Shown: in pieces, positions 28,936-37,213 of the stretch
Numbering within the stretch: the stretch's first letter is position 1
Layout of the letters: every line of letters begins with the position of its first letter
Notes under the pieces: generated by a model
Seen by the model: only the letters and a program-made list of their open reading frames with translations
Database searches by the model: none
Told to the model about the DNA's origin: nothing
From: Candidatus Nanopelagicaceae bacterium
GTDB taxonomy: Bacteria; Actinomycetota; Actinomycetes; Nanopelagicales; Nanopelagicaceae
NCBI GenBank assembly: GCA_018883365.1
Contig: VEQF01000002.1
Coordinates: 1 to 64,000, forward strand
Reading direction: 5' to 3'
DNA: 64,000 nucleotides
Translations under genes and position numbers: made by a program

Positions 28936-29751
28936 ATGACATACAGAATTATTCGTTATTTATCACTCACCATATTTGCCTTATTGATTATTGTGCCTAG
29001 CGCCATTGTGGTTTTTGGCTCATCAAAAACAGATGCTGAGGTTTACAACAAGCCGCTTTCCTTGCCAGAGCGTTGGAATCTAGATAATTTCCGATTCTTG
29101 TTTGAGGTAAGTAATGTTGGCCGATCTTTCTTGAATAGCGTCATTGTTACTGGATTCTCCGTAGTCATTACCTTGACGCTGGCTAGTATGTGCGCTTTCG
29201 CAATCTCTCGAATGATCACCGTGACGGGAAAGATTTTGTTCTCACTGTTTGCCGTCGGGCTAGCAATTCCGGGTCAAGTAAATCTAGTTCCAATTTTTAT
29301 TCTTTTCAATGATTTGCAACTCACAAACAAGTTGTCGGGAATCGTTCTGATTAATGTGGTTACTACACTGCCAATCTCAGTATTCATTCTTACAGCCTTC
29401 TTCCGAGAGCTACCGAAGGAAATGTATGAGGCATCTGAGGTAGATGGGGCGACACCATTTAGGGTTTATCGATCAATTGCACTTCCGTTGTCTCGCCCGG
29501 CCATGGGCGCAACCGCAATCTTCCTATTTGTTATTACTTGGAATGAATTGTTATTCCCACTGCTCTTGATTACGGATAGCGATAAAAGAACGTTGCCGCT
29601 AACCCTATTGTCATTCCGAGGCGAGTTCTTCAGCAATTACAGCATGATCTTCACCGCGGTTATGGTGGCATCCATTCCAATGGTCGCGATGTATTTAATG
29701 ATGCAACGATCATTCATCTCTGGTTTAACAGCTGGAGCGGTTAAGGGCTAA
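28936..29751 (+). CDS. ABC transporter permease (MalG/UgpE type)
   Basis: 271 residues, six membrane segments, EAA loop MYEASEVDGATPFRVYRSIALPLSRPA. It pairs with the preceding permease. The stop overlaps the regulator start (TAATG). No ATP-binding subunit is in the cluster, so a shared MsmK/UgpC-like ATPase encoded elsewhere is likely. Confidence 0.92.
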   Translation: MTYRIIRYLSLTIFALLIIVPSAIVVFGSSKTDAEVYNKPLSLPERWNLDNFRFLFEVSNVGRSFLNSVIVTGFSVVITLTLASMCAFAISRMITVTGKILFSLFAVGLAIPGQVNLVPIFILFNDLQLTNKLSGIVLINVVTTLPISVFILTAFFRELPKEMYEASEVDGATPFRVYRSIALPLSRPAMGATAIFLFVITWNELLFPLLLITDSDKRTLPLTLLSFRGEFFSNYSMIFTAVMVASIPMVAMYLMMQRSFISGLTAGAVKG

Positions 29752-30461
29752 TGAGCACGCCAATCATCAATAATCCACCACGACTGCAAACTCAGGTTAG
29801 GTTGTTGTTGGATCACATTGATGATTCGGGACTTAAGGCCGGAGATCGCTTGGAGTCTGAGCGGGAACTCTCAAAAATACTCGGAATTAGCCGCCCCTCA
29901 TTGCGCGAAGCAATTCAAGTGCTTCAAGTGCAAGGTCGCCTAGTGGTTAAACATGGAATCGGCATCTTTGTTTTAGATGAGGTTGAAGGTGAAAAACTAC
30001 GTGATTCACTTAAAGCTGCTCAACATCGCATCGAAGAGTTATTCCAAATGCGTGAAATTCTTGAAGCTCCAGCTGTTGAGTGGGCTGCAGAACGCAGAAC
30101 CGCAGAACAGTTACAGGAAATGAGAGCGGCTGCTGAAGAATTAAATAAAGTAATTGCAGAGGATCCAGTTGATTTTGAAAAAGTTCGACTTCTGGACATG
30201 CAATTTCATCTCACAATTGTGAAAAGCGCTCATAACCATTTTTTGAATCAAACTCTAGGAACGCTTCAGGAAATTATGTTCAACTCCATGGATAACACTT
30301 TGAAATTGCCAGGTCGTATTGATGCATCCGAACATGAACATGGCGTGATTCTCGATGCGATTGAAAAACGCGATCCAATTGCTGCGCGATTAATGATTAT
30401 TCAGCATATTCATAATGCGCGAGATGCTTGGTTTAAATATCTCAGAAAGAACAAAGACTGA
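29751..30461 (+). CDS. GntR-family regulator, FadR subfamily (FCD domain)
   Basis: 236 residues. N-terminal winged helix (LKAGDRLESERELSKILGISRPSLREAIQVLQVQGRL, about 25-61) and an all-helical FCD ligand domain with the expected Asp and His residues (DMQFHLTIVKSAHN near 146-160; HGVILDAI). It probably represses the island until a substrate or intermediate binds. The matching palindrome is at 23945-23959. Confidence 0.9.
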   Translation: MSTPIINNPPRLQTQVRLLLDHIDDSGLKAGDRLESERELSKILGISRPSLREAIQVLQVQGRLVVKHGIGIFVLDEVEGEKLRDSLKAAQHRIEELFQMREILEAPAVEWAAERRTAEQLQEMRAAAEELNKVIAEDPVDFEKVRLLDMQFHLTIVKSAHNHFLNQTLGTLQEIMFNSMDNTLKLPGRIDASEHEHGVILDAIEKRDPIAARLMIIQHIHNARDAWFKYLRKNKD

Positions 30462-31306
30462 TGGCACAGGTTCTTTGTGTAGGTATCGCAACGGTTGACA
30501 CAATTGTTTTGGTTGATAAGTACCCATCGGCTAATGAACGCGTTGTTGCTATGGATTCAGTCCGCGCGGTCGGTGGCCCAGCAACAACGGCAGCGGTTGC
30601 GTTAGCCCGTCTAGGCGTATCGGTGGATCTGTCCTGTGTTGTAGGCGATGATGAAGCCGGTCGATTCATATTAGAGAGAATGAGAAGTGAAGGAATCGGC
30701 ACCAAACATGTTGTAGTTGATCGATCTGTGCGCACTGCAACTGGAACAATTGTGGTTTCCAAGAGCGAACAAACCCGCGCCATCATGGTTCAACCACACG
30801 CGGCACGCCCGGCAAAACCAGCTGATATCAGCGAATATAAATGGATTCATGTCGATCAATTCGGAATGCAGACCATAAAGGATTGGGGAGTGGTTCGCGG
30901 CGGAAGCGCAAAGCTTTCAATTGATATTGGTTATCAAACTCCGGGGTTGAACTCGACCGATTACGATTTATATGCGCCATCAGAGAACATCACTACTGAT
31001 GTTTCATCGGCAGCAAAAGATAAAAATATCGTTGTAGTTTCAAAGGGCGGCGAAGGCAGTGTTTACTCCGACGGAATTAATTCCGGCGTCGTGCCGGCAA
31101 TAAAAACGGAAATTGTCAGCACCCTTGGCGCAGGAGATGTTTTCCATGGCGCGTTAGTAGCTACCCAAGTTTGGAACAAACCAATTGAAGAAGCGGTTGC
31201 CATCGCAAATGCCGTCGCCGGACTTTCCTGTCGCGCGCTAGATGGTCAAAGTGGAATTCCTACCAAAGCGGAGCTCGATGCATTTCTTGCAGGAGCCCGG
31301 AGTTGA
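30461..31306 (+). CDS. PfkB-family carbohydrate kinase
   Basis: 281 residues. N-terminal VGGPATTAAVALARLG motif (37-52) and C-terminal GAGDVFHGA with the catalytic aspartate near 225. Related enzymes include ribokinase, KDG kinase and the sulfofructose kinase YihV. It follows the regulator with a one-base overlap. Phosphorylation of a sulfosugar is one possibility and KDG-type phosphorylation another; the sequence does not decide. Confidence 0.85.
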   Translation: MAQVLCVGIATVDTIVLVDKYPSANERVVAMDSVRAVGGPATTAAVALARLGVSVDLSCVVGDDEAGRFILERMRSEGIGTKHVVVDRSVRTATGTIVVSKSEQTRAIMVQPHAARPAKPADISEYKWIHVDQFGMQTIKDWGVVRGGSAKLSIDIGYQTPGLNSTDYDLYAPSENITTDVSSAAKDKNIVVVSKGGEGSVYSDGINSGVVPAIKTEIVSTLGAGDVFHGALVATQVWNKPIEEAVAIANAVAGLSCRALDGQSGIPTKAELDAFLAGARS

Positions 31307-31347
31307 TGGGGATATTGGAGTAATCGAGAAATGGAAAGGAACTAGTT

Positions 31348-31647
31348 ATGGCTAAAGTGCCTGATTTTCTCCTTCACCATGATGGCGATTCAGTTGCTGT
31401 TGCAAATGATGATTTGCAACCTGGCACACTGGAAGGTCTATCAGTGAAAGAGCAAACAAAGCACACCGCGGTTCTTAATCACGCAATCCCATTGGGACAT
31501 AAGTTTGCGTTGAAAGATCACGCCGAAGGTGAAGCAATTATTAAATATGGAATTAAGGTCGGCATCGCATCACAGCCGATTAAAAAAGGCGACTACGTAC
31601 ATACACACAACATGAGGAGTTATCGATGGGAAGCAAGCCGCGCTTAA
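31348..31647 (+). CDS. UxaA/SuyA-type lyase small subunit (SAF domain)
   Basis: 99 residues forming the N-terminal SAF domain of the altronate dehydratase family as a separate subunit (FLLHHDGDSVAVANDDL... YVHTHNMRS). The known sulfolactate sulfo-lyase has this split form (SuyA with SuyB), while altronate dehydratases are often fused. RBS AAAGGA. The large-subunit gene begins 22 bases before this one ends, with GAGGAG inside it. Confidence 0.85.
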   Translation: MAKVPDFLLHHDGDSVAVANDDLQPGTLEGLSVKEQTKHTAVLNHAIPLGHKFALKDHAEGEAIIKYGIKVGIASQPIKKGDYVHTHNMRSYRWEASRA

Positions 31648-32792
31648 CCGGATACCGTCGCCCAGATGGGTCGATGGGAATCCGTAATCACGTAATTATC
31701 CTGCCGGTAGATGACCTCTCTAATGCTGCTGCGGAAGCGGTCGCAAAAGTAGTGCCAGGTACTCTCGCGCTACCTCATAGCTATGGTCGCCTACAGTTTG
31801 GCGAGGATTTAGAACTAACTTTCCGCACCCTTATCGGTACCGGTCTTAACGGAAACGTTGCCGCTGTTGTTGTCATTGGTATCGAACCAAAGTGGACTGA
31901 GCGCGTTGCAGCCGGAATTGCAAAATCAGGCAAGCCAGTAGCTTCATTCTCAATTGAAGGTAAAGGCGATCTACAGGTAATTGCAGATGCTGCACGTGTT
32001 GCACAAATCTTCTTGCAAGATGCATCTGAAATCACCCGTGAACCTGCGACTGAAGGTGACTTGATTATGTCGATTAAGTGCGGCGAATCAGACACCACAT
32101 CAGGTCTTGGTTCCTGCCCAACAACCTCTGAAGCTGTCGACCGTTGGGTTGCAGCCGGCGGAACTGTTTTCTTTGGTGAAACATCAGAGCTAACCGGTGG
32201 CGAACATCTAATTGCAGAGCGTTGCATTGATGATGCTTGTCGTAATCTGTTCCAACAGACATATGACAACTACATCAAGGTAATTGAATCAACTGGCGCA
32301 AACCTTCTTGGTTCACAACCAACTCAAGGAAACATTGCTGGTGGTCTCACCACAATTGAAGAGAAGGCACTTGGCAATATTGCTAAGACTGGATCTGTTC
32401 CTGTGGTTGGCGTTTTGGCACCAGCTGAAGCACCTGATCGCAAAAAGCAGGGTCTATATTTCATGGACACCTCATCAGCTGCTGCTGAGTGCGTAACACT
32501 GATGGCAGCTGCTGGTGCAGTTATTCACCTATTCCCAACTGGTCAAGGAAATGTGATTGGAAATCCAATCGAGCCAGTTTTGAAGTTAACTGCAAATAAA
32601 AAGACCGCTGCTTCAATGCGTGAGCACATCGATCTTGATGTATCTGGCTTGTTGCGTCAGGAGTACAACCTGACCAAGGCTGGCGACATGATGATGGAGG
32701 TCATCGAACGCACTGTAAATGGCCGTCTTTGCGCTGCAGAGGCGCTAGGTCATCGCGAGTACACCTTCACCAAGTTGTATATCAGCGCATAA
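31626..32792 (+). CDS. UxaA/SuyB-type lyase large subunit
   Basis: 388 residues, close to the approximately 42 kDa reported for SuyB. Family motifs: GYRRPDGSMGIRN (9-21), KCGESDTTSGLGSCPT (151-166), GETSELTGGEHLIAERC (184-200), AGGLTTIEEKALG (238-250) and FPTGQGN..GNPIEPVLKLTAN. Enzymes of this family eliminate water (altronate, galactarate) or sulfite (sulfolactate) next to a carboxylate. The flanking SlcC-like, ComC-like and exporter genes favour sulfolactate to pyruvate plus sulfite. Confidence 0.82.
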   Translation: MGSKPRLTGYRRPDGSMGIRNHVIILPVDDLSNAAAEAVAKVVPGTLALPHSYGRLQFGEDLELTFRTLIGTGLNGNVAAVVVIGIEPKWTERVAAGIAKSGKPVASFSIEGKGDLQVIADAARVAQIFLQDASEITREPATEGDLIMSIKCGESDTTSGLGSCPTTSEAVDRWVAAGGTVFFGETSELTGGEHLIAERCIDDACRNLFQQTYDNYIKVIESTGANLLGSQPTQGNIAGGLTTIEEKALGNIAKTGSVPVVGVLAPAEAPDRKKQGLYFMDTSSAAAECVTLMAAAGAVIHLFPTGQGNVIGNPIEPVLKLTANKKTAASMREHIDLDVSGLLRQEYNLTKAGDMMMEVIERTVNGRLCAAEALGHREYTFTKLYISA

Positions 32793-32837
32793 CTATTACC
32801 ACTCGATTAACTCCAATTTAGAAGAAGGGACTGGTTC

Positions 32838-33791
32838 GTGATTGTTATAAGTGAGGATGTCTGGAGCGCAGATTTCGAGGCGCTCGCAGAATCTTTTCCT
32901 GTGCTTCGCGAACCAGACCTTTGGAGTAACAAGGATGAGTTGAAGGCAAAGTTGGCAGATGCAACTGCGCTGGTGGTAAGAAATAGAACTCAGGTAACTA
33001 GAGAAATTATTGAAGCCGCTCCAAAGTTAAAGGTTATTGCCCGGGCTGGAGTTGGTTTAGACAATATCGATATTAAAGCTGCCGATGACAACGGCGTGGT
33101 TGTAGCAGCAGCGCTAGGAATTAACGCGGTGGCAGTTGGCGAGCAAACAGTTTTGATGGCCCTTGCTATCTCCCGCAAATTAATTGAACTTGATGCCAGC
33201 ACAAGAGCGGGAGAGTGGAACCGCAAAGCAGGCCGTGAAATAACTGGCAAGACTTGGGGCTTACTTGGTTTTGGCGCAACAGCCCGTGCAACAGCAGAGC
33301 TTCTCAAAGGTTTTAAAGTTAATGTTTTAGCGTATGACCCATTTGCCAAACCTGATGCTGAGTATTTGAAATCTATAAATGCTGAGTTGGTAACTATGGA
33401 TGAAGTTGTCGCCAAGTCAGATTACATCTCAATTCACCTCCCAGCCACCGCTGAAACAAAAGATGTAATTAATTCAGCACTTTTAAATAAAATGAAGAGT
33501 TCAGTAATTTTGGTTTCAGTAGGACGCGGTGAGGTAATTAACGAAGCTGATTTAGAGACTGCGCTTCGCGATGGAGTAATTGCGGGTGCGGGACTTGATG
33601 TTCGCGCGCAAGAGCCGCCAAAAGATCAGCGATTTACTGATCTCGGGAATGTGGTTTTAGCTCCACATGTTGCGGGAATTACCCAAGAGAGCCAGGCGGC
33701 GATTAATCAAGTATTGGTAAGTGAAATCAGGGCGGCTTTGACTGGGGGAGCCCAGAAATATGCGGTCGGCGCAGTAAAGCAGGCGAAATAA
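32838..33791 (+). CDS. D-2-hydroxyacid dehydrogenase, SerA-like (SlcC-type candidate)
   Basis: 317 residues from a GTG with AGAAGGG upstream. NAD-dependent hydroxyacid dehydrogenase with ARAGVGLDNID, the Rossmann motif GFGATA (144-149, third glycine replaced) and the catalytic Arg230, Glu259, His277. (S)-Sulfolactate dehydrogenase SlcC belongs to this family, and its position between a SuyAB-like lyase and a ComC-like enzyme suits that role. A D-3-phosphoglycerate or other hydroxyacid dehydrogenase remains possible. Confidence 0.82.
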   Translation: MIVISEDVWSADFEALAESFPVLREPDLWSNKDELKAKLADATALVVRNRTQVTREIIEAAPKLKVIARAGVGLDNIDIKAADDNGVVVAAALGINAVAVGEQTVLMALAISRKLIELDASTRAGEWNRKAGREITGKTWGLLGFGATARATAELLKGFKVNVLAYDPFAKPDAEYLKSINAELVTMDEVVAKSDYISIHLPATAETKDVINSALLNKMKSSVILVSVGRGEVINEADLETALRDGVIAGAGLDVRAQEPPKDQRFTDLGNVVLAPHVAGITQESQAAINQVLVSEIRAALTGGAQKYAVGAVKQAK

Positions 33792-34804
33792 TGAGCATCA
33801 AAACCGAACATGCATTGAGTCATGCAACTGCGATGTTGGTCGCAGCTGGAGTTCCAGAAAAAAACGCTGCCTTAACTGCTCGCGCCATTGTTGCCTCTGA
33901 TGTTTGGGGAAATCCAAGTCATGGATTGATGCGTTTACCTTTTTATTTACAGCGCATAACAATGGGCGGAGTAAACGCTGGTGCAAACCTAAATATTATT
34001 TCTGAGCGTGGAGCAATTACCAGTATTGATGGTGAAGATGGATTAGGACATTGGCAGGTTTGGGAAGCTGCGCAATTAGGTGTTTCGAAAGCAAAAGAGT
34101 TTGGCATCTCTTTAGTTTCCGTTAAAAACTCAAGTCACTGCGGTGCACTTGGGGTTTATCTTTATCCCGCACTTGATGCCGGACAAATTTCCATGATCTT
34201 CACCAACGGCCCAGCGGTTATGCCTGCGGTTGGCGGAAACGCTCCGCTACTCTCTACAAGTCCAATTGCATCAGGTATTCCTTCCAACCCACCGATGATT
34301 ATCGATCTTTCTACCTCTGCGGTTGCGCGCGGCAAAATTGCAAACGCGGCAAAAGCTGGCGGTTCTATTCCAGAAGGTTGGGCGGTAAATGCAAAGGGTG
34401 AACCAATTACCGATGCGAAAGAAGCGTTGATGGGGATGTTAGCTCCACTCGGTGGTGCTAAAGGTTTTGCTTTGGGTTTGATGGTGGAATCACTTTCCGC
34501 TGGATTAAGTGGCGGAGCCTTATCCCGCGAGGTTCCGGACATGTTCAATCCTGATGATGACACCAAACCACAAGCAATCTCTCATACCGTAATCACAATT
34601 GATCCAAATGATCTTGGCGATTCTGCTTCATATGACGACTTCAATAAGTTAGCGTCCAGCATTACTCAAACCGGGGGCCGAGTGCCTGGAAGTAGGCGTT
34701 TACACCCTAATAAATTAGGTTCTGGTGAAATAAACATCGCAGAGCCGGTTTTAAAGGATTTAGATGCCTGGTCTGAGAAGTTGGGTTTGGCTAACTTTTC
34801 ATGA
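33791..34804 (+). CDS. Malate/L-lactate dehydrogenase family (Ldh2; ComC-type candidate)
   Basis: 337 residues. Family motifs: NPSHGLMRLP (41-50, SHG 43-45), NSSHCG (113-118), MIIDLSTSAVARGKI near 173-187 and GGAKGFALGLMVE. The (R)-sulfolactate dehydrogenase ComC is a member. With the preceding gene it could interconvert the two sulfolactate enantiomers through sulfopyruvate. One-base overlap with its upstream neighbour and ATGA overlap with the exporter. Confidence 0.83.
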   Translation: MSIKTEHALSHATAMLVAAGVPEKNAALTARAIVASDVWGNPSHGLMRLPFYLQRITMGGVNAGANLNIISERGAITSIDGEDGLGHWQVWEAAQLGVSKAKEFGISLVSVKNSSHCGALGVYLYPALDAGQISMIFTNGPAVMPAVGGNAPLLSTSPIASGIPSNPPMIIDLSTSAVARGKIANAAKAGGSIPEGWAVNAKGEPITDAKEALMGMLAPLGGAKGFALGLMVESLSAGLSGGALSREVPDMFNPDDDTKPQAISHTVITIDPNDLGDSASYDDFNKLASSITQTGGRVPGSRRLHPNKLGSGEINIAEPVLKDLDAWSEKLGLANFS

Positions 34805-35781
34805 AGCTGACCGCCAATAATCTTAAGTACTTCTCCATAATTGCATTTAATGTTGCAATTGCTTATGCAGTTAGTAAATTTGAAAGTGCAATCTCGCCGC
34901 TATTTTTCTCAATGGTGTTGGGATTGATTTTTGTAAATTCTGGCGGCTGGTCAAGTAAAGGCAAAGAGGCGGCAACTTTTGCTGCCCGAAAATGTCTACG
35001 ACTAGGAGTTGTACTTTTAGGATTTCAAATCTCAATTGATAAATTTGTCGAGGTTGGCCTTCGTGGATTGTTGGCCGTTGTCATCATTGTGTCTGGAGTA
35101 TTTTTAGGTTTGCGATTCTTTGCAAAACGTGCCGGACTGAGTGATTCACTTTCTACATTTATAGCTGGCGGTTTTGCTATTTGCGGTGCAACCGCAATTG
35201 CGGCAATTAGCTCGACCCGCAAGAGTGAAGAGCGAGATGTTTCATATGCGGTTGCGCTAGTTGCGCTGTGCGGAACTCTTTCAGTCTTTGTAATTCCTGG
35301 GCTAGCAACGATGTTTTCACTTAGTGATGCAACCGCTGGAGCATGGATTGGCGCTGCGGTCCACGATGTTGGTCAAGTAATTGCGGCCGCATCTTTGATG
35401 AGCCCAGAAGCACTCGACTCTGCCGTAATTGTTAAATTGACCCGCGTTGTCCTGCTAATTCCATTAATCCTTTTCTTATCAGCAACCAGCAAAGATCATC
35501 TTGGGGAAAAGAAATCATTGCGCACCGCGACACCCACATTTGTGATTGCTTTTGTGATCTGCGCATTGATTGTTAACGCATTGTCATTGCCCGAAACCGC
35601 GATTACCGCTGGAAAGGAGCTCTCCAAGATCTTCCTATCCTTGGGGCTCTTCGGCATGGGTCTTGGGGTTAAGTGGGCCTCAATCAAGGCTTTGGGCGCA
35701 AAACCCCTATTGGTTGGCCTGGTGGCCTGGGTGGTATGCGGGGGATTCGCCCTTGGGGTAATCACCGCTGTTGGACTTTAG
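34801..35781 (+). CDS. YeiH-family membrane protein, putative sulfate/sulfite exporter
   Basis: 326 residues with about ten hydrophobic segments. The family motifs AICGATAI (near 127) and AWIGAAVHDVGQVIAA (near 180) are clear. Members of this family (PF03601) are annotated as putative sulfate exporters, and I recall sulfite-export candidates in sulfonate degradation among them. Release of sulfite by a sulfo-lyase would require such an exit. Last gene of the island. Confidence 0.85.
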   Translation: MKLTANNLKYFSIIAFNVAIAYAVSKFESAISPLFFSMVLGLIFVNSGGWSSKGKEAATFAARKCLRLGVVLLGFQISIDKFVEVGLRGLLAVVIIVSGVFLGLRFFAKRAGLSDSLSTFIAGGFAICGATAIAAISSTRKSEERDVSYAVALVALCGTLSVFVIPGLATMFSLSDATAGAWIGAAVHDVGQVIAAASLMSPEALDSAVIVKLTRVVLLIPLILFLSATSKDHLGEKKSLRTATPTFVIAFVICALIVNALSLPETAITAGKELSKIFLSLGLFGMGLGVKWASIKALGAKPLLVGLVAWVVCGGFALGVITAVGL

Positions 35782-35809
35782 CGAATTTCCCTTTTTCTAC
35801 CCCCTCTCA

Positions 35810-35815
35810 TAAACT
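35810..35815 (+). promoter_or_regulatory. Possible -10 box for infA
   Basis: TAAACT, 48 bases before the infA start, without a recognisable -35. It would restart transcription of the ribosomal cluster downstream of the island. Confidence 0.3.
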
Positions 35816-35863
35816 CGCCCTCTGCCTAAATGAGGGCTCGAGACGGAAATATGAGGTAAACGC

Positions 35864-36085
35864 TTGGCTAAAAAAGACGGTGCGATCGAAATCGAAGGCA
35901 CTGTAGCTGAAGCATTACCGAACGCGATGTTTCGTGTAGAGCTCACAAATGGACATGTTGTTCTCGCACACATCAGCGGGAAGATGCGACAGAACTACAT
36001 TCGCATCTTGCCAGCAGATCGTGTGATTGTAGAACTCAGTCCATACGATCTCACAAGAGGTCGAATCATTTATCGGTATAAATAA
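35864..36085 (+). CDS. infA: Translation initiation factor IF-1
   Basis: 73 residues, single OB fold ([27 protein letters not shown].. YDLTRGRI). Initiation is at TTG (35864), six bases after TGAGGT; no ATG or GTG fits the family start. A TTG start on an initiation-factor gene may link its expression to start-codon stringency. Confidence 0.95.
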   Translation: MAKKDGAIEIEGTVAEALPNAMFRVELTNGHVVLAHISGKMRQNYIRILPADRVIVELSPYDLTRGRIIYRYK

Positions 36086-36126
36086 CCGGTATAAACAAAA
36101 AGTAACAGAGATAAAGGGGTCTGATC

Positions 36127-36240
36127 GTGAAGGTAAAACCGAGCGTGAAGAAGATTTGCGACAAGTGCAAAGTCATTCGTCGTAATGGTCGCGTGATGGT
36201 CATTTGCGACAATCTCCGACACAAGCAACGTCAAGGTTAA
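36127..36240 (+). CDS. rpmJ: 50S ribosomal protein L36
   Basis: 37 residues from a GTG at 36127 ([22 protein letters not shown]..). The zinc ligands Cys11, Cys14, Cys27 and His32 are all present, so this is the zinc form. AAAGGGG lies upstream. The exact family length supports the call. Confidence 0.96.
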   Translation: MKVKPSVKKICDKCKVIRRNGRVMVICDNLRHKQRQG

Positions 36241-36397
36241 TTCTTAGCTAGCTAAGAAAAGGCATTGATTAAAAACTAAATAAGTACGCGTGACGCGACA
36301 GTAATTTAAAAATTACTGACCTCCTGACTGAAAGCGGGAGCCGAAAAAAATTTCGGAGGCGTTGCGGAGGACTTTCAGATTATCGAAAGAGAATGTG
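36241..36397 (+). promoter_or_regulatory. Structured leader of the rpsM (alpha) operon
   Basis: This gap holds an 18-base palindrome (36241-36258) and three hairpins: CAGTAATTT/AAATTACTG (36299-36318), CTCCTG/CGGGAG (36321-36340, one G-U pair) and CCGAAA/TTTCGG (36341-36356, AAAA loop). A GCGGAGGA follows at 36364-36371. CCTCC (36320-36324) can pair with that GGAGG. In other bacteria S4 regulates this operon through a structured leader. Confidence 0.5.
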
Positions 36398-36775
36398 ATG
36401 GCACGTCTAGTTGGCGTCGATCTGCCGCGTGAAAAACGGCTTGAGATCGCGCTTCAATACATTTTCGGAATTGGTCAGACCCGCGCAAAAGCAACACTTG
36501 CTGCGACCGGTGTTTCTGGCGATATCCGAGTAAAAGATCTTCAAGAACCAGATCTAATCAAGCTTCGTGAATACATCGAAGCAAATTACAAAATCGAAGG
36601 TGATCTCCGTCGTGAGATTGCAGGCGACATCCGCCGCAAAGTTGAAATTCAGTGCTACCAAGGAATTCGCCATCGCAAGGGGCTTCCAGTTCGTGGTCAG
36701 CGCACACACACCAATGCGCGTACTCGTAAGGGTCCACGTGTTGCAATCGCTGGCAAGAAGAAGGAGACCAAGTAA
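36398..36775 (+). CDS. rpsM: 30S ribosomal protein S13
   Basis: 125 residues from the ATG at 36398 ([14 protein letters not shown]). [22 protein letters not shown] near the C-terminus is diagnostic. An in-frame TTG at 36362 would add 12 unlikely residues. One-base overlap with rpsK. Confidence 0.96.
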   Translation: MARLVGVDLPREKRLEIALQYIFGIGQTRAKATLAATGVSGDIRVKDLQEPDLIKLREYIEANYKIEGDLRREIAGDIRRKVEIQCYQGIRHRKGLPVRGQRTHTNARTRKGPRVAIAGKKKETK

Positions 36776-37197
36776 TGGCCGCGCCTAAAGCTAAGCCTGC
36801 AGCTGGTGCTGCAAAGGGCAAAGTTAAGACCCGCAAAAAAGAAAAGAAGAACGTTGCTTTTGGTCATGCTTACATCAAGAGCACCTTCAACAACACAATC
36901 GTTTCTATTACAGATCCAACCGGAGCTGTTCTTTCCTGGGCTTCATCAGGTGGAGTTGGCTTCAAGGGATCACGTAAATCAACACCATTCGCAGCACAAC
37001 TTGCTGCAGAGGCTGCTGCTAAAAAAGCGCAGGAGCATGGTGTGAAGAAGGTAGATGTTTTCGTGAAGGGCCCAGGCTCTGGTCGCGAAACTGCAATTCG
37101 TTCATTACAAGCAGCTGGTTTGGAAGTTGGTGCCATCTCTGATGTAACACCACTTGCACACAACGGTTGCCGTCCACCAAAACCACGTCGAGTATAA
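36775..37197 (+). CDS. rpsK: 30S ribosomal protein S11
   Basis: 140 residues. An Ala/Lys-rich start precedes [39 protein letters not shown] and [12 protein letters not shown]. Confidence 0.96.
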   Translation: MAAPKAKPAAGAAKGKVKTRKKEKKNVAFGHAYIKSTFNNTIVSITDPTGAVLSWASSGGVGFKGSRKSTPFAAQLAAEAAAKKAQEHGVKKVDVFVKGPGSGRETAIRSLQAAGLEVGAISDVTPLAHNGCRPPKPRRV

Positions 37198-37213
37198 GAA
37201 AAGGAGAAGAAAC

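Noticed and set aside
31781-32269. 162-codon minus-strand frame inside the lyase large subunit
   Set aside because: Shadow of a well-conserved family gene; no start signals and no domain.
36241-36258. 18-base palindrome after rpmJ as a terminator
   Set aside because: AT-rich, short loop-free symmetry and no T-run; noted only as part of the leader region.
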